Positions 57,832-64,000 of a DNA stretch of 64,000 bases are shown here, one piece after another (positions within the stretch are counted from its first letter, which is position 1; each line of letters opens with the position of its first letter). The notes beneath the pieces were generated by a model that searched no databases, was not told the origin of the DNA, and was given only the letters and a program-made list of their open reading frames with translations. This DNA comes from Cryptomeria japonica. Taxonomy: Eukaryota; Streptophyta; Pinopsida; Cupressales; Cupressaceae. A program made the translations under genes and the position numbers. The stretch lies in contig NC_081405.1 of assembly GCF_030272615.1 (NCBI RefSeq), forward strand, positions 609,698,677-609,762,676, in the 5' to 3' direction.

Positions 57832-59329
57832 TGTTGGCATTATGTGAACCAATATGAGGACATGATGACATTGTATGTTTTCATTGATGTCAATATGCTG
57901 AAGAAGAGAGAACCGGTATGTTACCAAGAACTGGAATATGTGAGAACCGGTATAACATTGTGAACCGATATATGTGCCAAAGTGAAGTGGTGTGTTTGTT
58001 CAAGGTGAACTGACATGTGGTTATGGGAACCGGTACATGGAAGCTTTGTATGACTACCGGTTGGTAGTCTCAACTTCAGGGTTTTCAGTTGAAGTGCCCC
58101 AAGCCTCTGTGACTCAATCGGTGACTTTGTGTGATGAGTTAGCATTGTAATGAAGAATAGATCATGTTGCCACGACAACCATGTGCATGTGAAGGATCTT
58201 GCATGAAGGAGATTGTCCCTATCTACCTCAAGAATGTGCGAAGTCTGTAAATGGTGATAATGCATGATGGGTTATCAGCCGCCATGAAATCTGTGGAAAA
58301 CAAACAATAGAGAACATCTTGAGATTGGTTAGAGACTGTTGCATTTATTGCAATGTGATCAATGGTTAGGATTAAACTATTTGAATTGCTCAACCTAATA
58401 GGTTTAGGGTTTAGGGTTTATGCTACCGACCTATTTATTTCCTATAAGGTTGATGTTGTGTTTCTTTTTGAGGTTGTTGGAAAAAGTTGTGTGTGAGTAT
58501 CCAAGTGAAGAGATACGTGATTCTTGCTAGACCAAAAGAGAGAAGTGATACCTACAGAGTGTAAGTGCAGAAGGTGAAGAGGAGCTAAAGCGGATCTGCA
58601 TTGGCATTGAGTGCTATTACCAGATCATTGTAATAGCTGTTGATCTCTAACCACTTCAACAATTGGGAAATCCCTTAACAGGGTAGCTTTGACCAGCTTA
58701 CTACAAATCCTTTAATAGGGTGACTCAAAACATTGAGTTCTTGAAATCCTCTAACAAGGTAACCTTTAACAGGGTTTAACCCTTAACTGAGTATTCTAGC
58801 CATCCCTTAGCCAGGTGATCCCTAACAAGATCAGTTCATACCAGAACCTATTATATCAGTCTTTAACCATACAAGGCTCCTAACAGAGTAGACTTCTAAA
58901 GAGTACAAAAATAGCTTGTGGGTATTCATCCCCACCGTGGTTTTTTCCAGTTGGGTTTCCACATGAAAAATTTGTGTGTCATGTGTGGTGTTATTCATGT
59001 GATGGTTTAAGTGATTTGTGTCTGAAGGTAAATCATTTTAATCTAGCTGTTTAGATATCTTTGATGATAGATTACCTATTCTTGCACTAGGGTGAAATGG
59101 AAATGAAGTATTAGATTATATGAAAAGATAAGTGTCAATTAGTTTATGCTTGTCTCAGTTATTCTGGGTTTTTCTGGTTGTACTCTGTCTAAGACCGGTG
59201 TTATTATTTGTCTGTCAAAGTACAGTGTCTGCTGACAAACCAGTTTAGGATTGTGTTTTTGTTTTTACTGATTCACCCTTCCCCCTCTCAGTGTCGGTTT
59301 GGTACTATCCGTTCATCATTGAGTTATCA
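57832..59329 (+). repeat. Solo LTR J of the A/B/G copia family (1498 bp)
   Basis: It starts TGTTGGCATTATGTG and ends GAGTTATCA, with AAAAA on both sides and no internal region. It carries the TTTAGGG run and TATAAGG (58400-58447), the CCTTAAC-type motifs (58670-58830), the GGTTTCCACATG block (58936-58970) and the C-rich end block. It most likely formed by recombination between the two LTRs of a former complete element. Confidence 0.9.
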
Positions 59330-59334
59330 AAAAA

Positions 59335-60528
59335 TTGGTCAATCAATCAAGCCACCACTTGGAATACCCTCTATCAACCTCTAATCCACCAGATCCATCA
59401 CCATTTGGGGTCCAACCTTCTTCAATTCTACACAAAATTCAAAACTCAATCAAATTATTAACCTGTCACAAGGAGATTCCAAGTTAAAAACTCTTGGTTC
59501 TTCCTCCATCCTTCACAGCCATCTTTGAAACCTTCAAAATCATATAATACACTTGTAGACTTGATATTCCCCAAAATATTTTTGTTTTCGGCTCAGGGAA
59601 TGTCAAGTTACGGCTCCATTTGTTCAAAACCCTAGGTTTGGAGGGTTTTCTAACCCGATATGAGAAAATTATAAAGATCTCTCTCCCTACTACACTAAAA
59701 CACCTCAAACCAAATGGACATGGAAAAAAAATCACTATTATAACATTCCAAGTACATCTTAGGCTAGCATCAATCCATACAAAATAATTAAATGGTTGTT
59801 ACGTGGTTTTGCAGCAAGAGTCAAGGAAACAAAGATGCTTGTATTGCAAATTCTTCAAAAATGTTTTCAACAACATTTGCCTTGTTTGGGAAGAGGCTTA
59901 TATAGGCACATATACAATTTAAAATTGGCTATAACCACATTTTGAACCAAATAGCTATTGGCTTATAAATTTAGAAAAAGTTGTCAACATAAATGTAAAA
60001 GTTGTCATGCACTTTTTGCAACATTGACAATATTGTACTCTAACCTATCAAACTCACCTAGAAACATGTCAATCATGAAAAATAGGCCACATATGGCTCA
60101 AATATGACCAATACATTGATCTGACCTTTTTTTGCACACTTGGGTGACCATTGACCACTAGTTGACCAAATAGGTCCTGATAGGTTACAAAGCATAAAAT
60201 GGTATGAATGCCTTACATCAATGTCAAAACATCCTGAAATGGTCCAATGGACCTTTTTGCATCACGAAAACATGAAACAACACAAAAAAATAAGACTATG
60301 ATCCTCTTGAACCATACTCCAGTGGTCTCTTGAGGAACCAGATCAACAACATAAGTACCATGCTTCAAAATATCTTCTTCACTACTCCATTTGACAAGGT
60401 TCTCTTTATAGGTCTTCTTTCGTCTTCTTGACCACCTTGGTGTCCAATATGCTCTCCAACTTCAAGGGTTGGCTAGGTGGTAGATCTTTAAACCAACCTT
60501 CATCTCCTTCTAATTAAAAACCTACACT
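59335..60528. other. Unassigned sequence between solo LTR J and gypsy fragment K
   Basis: No coding frame, LTR border or tandem repeat is recognised. The right end (about 60320-60528) may be the untranslated tail of the minus-strand gypsy fragment K, but this is not shown by any motif. Confidence 0.4.
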
Positions 60529-61010
60529 TCAACCAACAAAATTATCACCTTTGTAAGGAAACAAATCTAAAACATTAAGAATTGGAGATATTCCTAAGCC
60601 TTGAGGAAGTTCAATCTCATAGGCTTTAGGACCAAATTTATGCACAATCCTGCAAGGACCAATATTTCTCATGAGAAAATTGGTTGGTTGCCCCTTTGGT
60701 AGTCTCTCTTTCTTCAAGTGTACCATCACTAAGTCTCCTACTTTATACTGCACATCTCTCTTCCACTCATTATCGTTCTCCTTGTAAATTTTTGTGTTTT
60801 TTTGAAGTGTCTCTCACTCTATCATGGATGTCTTTTATGGTCAATGTAAAATCTTCTCCTTGAACACTCCTTCTTTCTAACCCTTTTAGATCCCTTAGTT
60901 CAAGAATCCCTCTTGGATGTATCAAATAGACAACCTCAAAAGGACTCCTTCTAATGCTTCTATTGGTGGAATCATTATAAGAAAACTCGACGACAATGAG
61001 GGGAGATAGG
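60529..61010 (-). pseudogene. Gypsy integrase end, minus strand (K)
   Basis: The minus strand reads the late integrase core (VVEFSYNDSTNRSIRRSPFE followed by VVYLIHPRGI). After a frameshift near 60765 it reads the integrase C-terminal domain (YKVGDLVMVHLKKERLP ... GPKAYEIELP) and ends at a TAA near 60529. It is a different gypsy family from the array at 19944-36060. It stops at the junction with L near 61000. Confidence 0.82.
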
Positions 61011-62918
61011 AAGGAATTTAAGTGGAACACCAGAGCAATTAAATTTTTTGAATTGTTGAAGCAGAAAGTCACTAAGAATCTTGTGTTAGATTTACTATAT
61101 TTTAATAAACTATTTCAAGTAGATTGTGATGAAAGTGGGAATACAATCAGAGCAATATTGAGTCAAGAAGGGAGAGCAGTAGCTTATTTTAGTGCGAATT
61201 TATATGATGCCAAGAGGAGATATTTGGTGTATGATTAGGAATTTTATGCCATAGTTCAAGCCTTGATGAAGTGGATAAATCACCTATTTTCTAAAGAATT
61301 TGTGTTGTATATCAATCATAAAGCCTTACAGTATTTGAACAGTCAGAGTAAGTTGAATGAGAGATATATGAGATGGGTAGAATTTTTGTAGAGTTACATC
61401 TTTGTGTTGAAGCATAGGAGTGGGAAGTCAAATAAAGTAGTTGATGCATTGAGTAGAAGGAGGAATTTGTTGAGAGAGATGAGAGTGACAATATTAGGAT
61501 TTGAAGAGTTGAAGACCTTGTATTATGATGACCTAGATTTTGCATAACCTAGGAAAACATGTAAAGAACCAGTTATGGTAGATAGAATCAAGTGTCTAGA
61601 TTATTTCATTCAGGATGGGTTGTTAATCAGAGAAGTTTAGTTGTGTATACTTGACAATTTTATGAGGGAGAATATAATAAAGGAGAATCATAGTGGAGGA
61701 TTAGCCAAATACTTTCATGTTGATTAGATAGTAGAATTTGTGACTGAGCATTACTTTTGGTCTTAGATTCATAAGGATGTTATGAGATTTGTGTGGAGTT
61801 GCAAAGTTTTTCAAGTTGCAAAAGGTAGTAGTCTAAATGTGGGATTGTATAAACCTTTGACAATACCAGAGAGACCTTAGGAGGACATAATCATGGATTT
61901 CCTAAGACACAAAGAGGGAATGATTCTATATTTGTGGTGGTGGATAGATTCTCAAAGATGGCTCATTTCATACCTTGTAAGAAGACATCTGATGCAGTGC
62001 ATGTAGTTGACCTATTTTTCAAGGAGGTAGTAAGATTGCATGGATTACCTAGAAGCATAGTTTCAGATAGAGACACTAAGTGTGTTGGTTATTTTTGGAG
62101 AACACTTTGGAAGAAGATGAAGACAAATTTGAAATTCAGTTCTAATTTTCACCCACAAAAAGATGAATAGACAAAGGTAGTAAACAAGAGCTTGGGAAAT
62201 TTGTTGAGATTCTTAGTTGGAGAGAAAATCGGAAGTTGGTATCTGATTCTTCCATAAGGAGAGTTTTCTTATAATAATTTAGTGAATACAAGTACCAGAA
62301 GAACACCTTTTGAGATTGTTACTAGAGCACACCCTAGAGGTATATCAGTAATGAAGAAGTGAGGATTTTAGAAGCATAAGAGTTTTCCGAACATATGACA
62401 GCCAAGCACATATTTAGGGTAAATGAAATCTGGAAGATATGAACATCAACTATAAAGAGAAAGAAGATGAGAAGAGGAGACATAAGGAATTTGAAGTTGG
62501 TGATGAAGTGATGGTATATCCGAGAAAAGAAATATTTCCAGTTGGACCCTATAATAAGTTGTAGATGAAGAAGTTTGGACCTTGTAAGATCTTGAGGAAG
62601 TCCAGTTCCCGAAATGCATATGAATTGGAGTTATCGGATAGTTTGAGTTTTTCACCTATATTTAACATTGCAGATCTACATCAGTGTCATGATTTAGAAA
62701 TATGTGAAGACAGTATTGTAGACTTAGAGAGACGGTTTCCTCAGAAGGAACTAGATTAGATTGAAGACATTTTGGACAGTAGGATTGGACGTAGTACACA
62801 GAGAAGTCAATTTAAGGAGTATCCTATGAAGTGGAAGGACAGACCAGTTGAAGATTCATCTTGGATTTCTTAGGAAGAGGTGGACTACCTTGGTTTTCCT
62901 CTGACCCTAGCAAAGTGA
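60996..62918 (+). pseudogene. Gypsy pol remnant, plus strand (L): RNase H, integrase, chromodomain-like end
   Basis: It begins at the reverse transcriptase/RNase H border (FKWNTRAIKFFELLKQKV). It continues with RNase H (FQVDCDESGNTIRAILSQEG; KALQYLNSQSKLNERYMRW), integrase core ([44 protein letters not shown]) and the C-terminal domain (EFEVGDEVMVY; KKFGPCKILRKSSSRNAYEL). A chromodomain-like tail (YPMKWKDRPVEDSSW) ends at TGA 62916-62918. Stops are frequent (first at 61236) and at least two frame changes occur (near 61900 and 62300). There is no 5' half and no recognised LTR. Confidence 0.83.
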
Positions 62919-63730
62919 GACTCACTTATTTAACAACCCTGTATGTCTAATGCAGGAGCATCCCCGATTCATGGTAATTTTGCGTCAACCAAAAATATTT
63001 CTTTTCTCTTTGTTTTCTATTTTGTAGTTTCAACATTTATTTCTATATTTTCTTGAATTGGCTCTTCAGATCTTGCAGATTTGGATTTTTCTTGAGGACA
63101 TGACCATCTTCTTTATATTCCTAAACTGCAGAGCATTTGGATCATTTTTTGCCAAGTTATCGATTCCAAATTCCGAGACAGTTTTCTGGCACTAAAACCA
63201 CTTGGACCTAATTGCATTGGTGAATCTACTAGATCCTTTCTGTAGCTTGTGGAGTCCAAATCATTGATTCCAATGTTCCTTCACGTATGGCTGGCTTTGC
63301 CTTTGATCCACACTTCATCCTTTGGATTTTTCAAAGGAATCTCTTTGGCGGAGGCCGACCTATTTGTTTTACACATATGATCTTGTTCTTTGACATTTGA
63401 TCACTTTTGAGCTAATTGGATCTCCTTGGATCATATAAATCATTGTAATTGAGAACTAGAAATAAGAGTCATATAGAACATAGAAGATAGATCCTAAGAT
63501 TTGAAGCTTTAGAGTTGACCAATTCTGTAACTGAGCATGTATGTACCTATCTAGTGAACCAAATCTTGAAATGCAGATGTTACTAGTTATTTGTAATCAC
63601 TTTTCATAATCTAAATCATTCAGTTTTGCACTGCCTCCATAATATCCTCTTGTTTCCATTGTGTTTACTATTATTGCCTAGTCCGGATTGATTTCTTTGA
63701 GGTCCCTCCTAGGCGTTGACTGCACCAGAT
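62919..63730. other. Unassigned sequence after L, possibly its LTR
   Basis: Non-coding. A 3' LTR of L would be expected here (a TGTCTAATGCAGGAGC start near 62946 is possible), but no partner LTR is in the window to confirm it. Confidence 0.35.
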
Positions 63731-64000
63731 ATTGAAAAGATTCATTTGCTTCATTTGACCAAAAAAACTTACACTTTTGTGCTCCTTTGATTGTGTTTAG
63801 GATAGATACACATATATGACTAAATTTTTTGATGAATTTCTTATAGAATGTTGCCAAACCATGGAAAATTCTCACATAACCTATTGCCTTGGTTTTTTTC
63901 CATGATAAGATAGCCTCCACCTTTGCCGATCCATCTTCAAATTTCCCTTTGAGATTACAAAACCAAGGTAGAGAGGTTCCTCCTTCATGAAGACACTCTT
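63731..64000 (-). pseudogene. Gypsy reverse transcriptase fragment, minus strand (M)
   Basis: The minus strand reads from the window edge YLGFVISKGNLKMD. After a one-base-class shift near 63925 it reads AKVEAILSWKKTKAIGYVRI and then FHGLATFYKKFIKKFSHIC and FFWSNEANESFQYL, the typical end of a gypsy reverse transcriptase before RNase H. The match fails left of about 63731. K has the right orientation and domain order to be the downstream part of the same element, with L and other sequence in between. Confidence 0.78.

Overview
The window reads as intergenic DNA from a large, repeat-rich seed-plant nuclear genome. The evidence is the wall-to-wall Ty1/copia and Ty3/gypsy LTR retrotransposons, initiator-Met tRNA primer-binding sites, plant telomere-type motifs (TTTAGGG) inside LTRs, and heavy nonsense decay. 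Old, decayed but still recognisable elements would fit a gymnosperm or another slow-turnover large genome; that is an inference. No intact host gene, rRNA, tRNA or CRISPR is visible.

Positions 1-36160 are one nest. A copia element (B), whose 5' part lies left of the window, is cut into pieces by three later arrivals. Copia A (413-8039, target duplication ACATC) sits in B's integrase. Copia C (10754-18541, target duplication TCCAA) sits in B's 3' untranslated region. A tandem Ty3/gypsy array with 3.6 kb LTRs (19944-36060) sits in B's 3' LTR. C's 3' LTR carries a further 1.16 kb insert with terminal inverted repeats. The gypsy array holds a truncated pol end, a full LTR, a complete gag-pol, a broken LTR, a short pol fragment and another broken LTR, so units share LTRs and one unit is scrambled.

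Positions 36161-40324 hold a minus-strand, multi-exon, decayed gene of unknown family (36449-39058). A minus-strand copia LTR with its primer-binding site lies about 0.5 kb upstream of its start. Copia G (40333-47719, target duplication CAATC) follows and belongs to the same family as A and B. Next come an old copia pol remnant H (48029-50186) and an unrecognised minus-strand reading frame (N). N is split by copia I (50278-56832, 448 bp LTRs, target duplication GGATC). J (57832-59329, target duplication AAAAA) is a solo LTR of the A/B/G family. The right end is a mosaic of gypsy fragments in both orientations (60529-64000).

Every polyprotein is broken. Most stops are CAG to TAG or CGA to TGA, as expected from deamination of methylated CHG and CG sites. 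Five of the six gag zinc knuckles have lost a metal ligand. The two loci most worth a second look are the multi-exon gene and reading frame N. The hairpin arrays, telo-box/TATA modules and bracketed polypurine tracts in the LTRs are also of interest.
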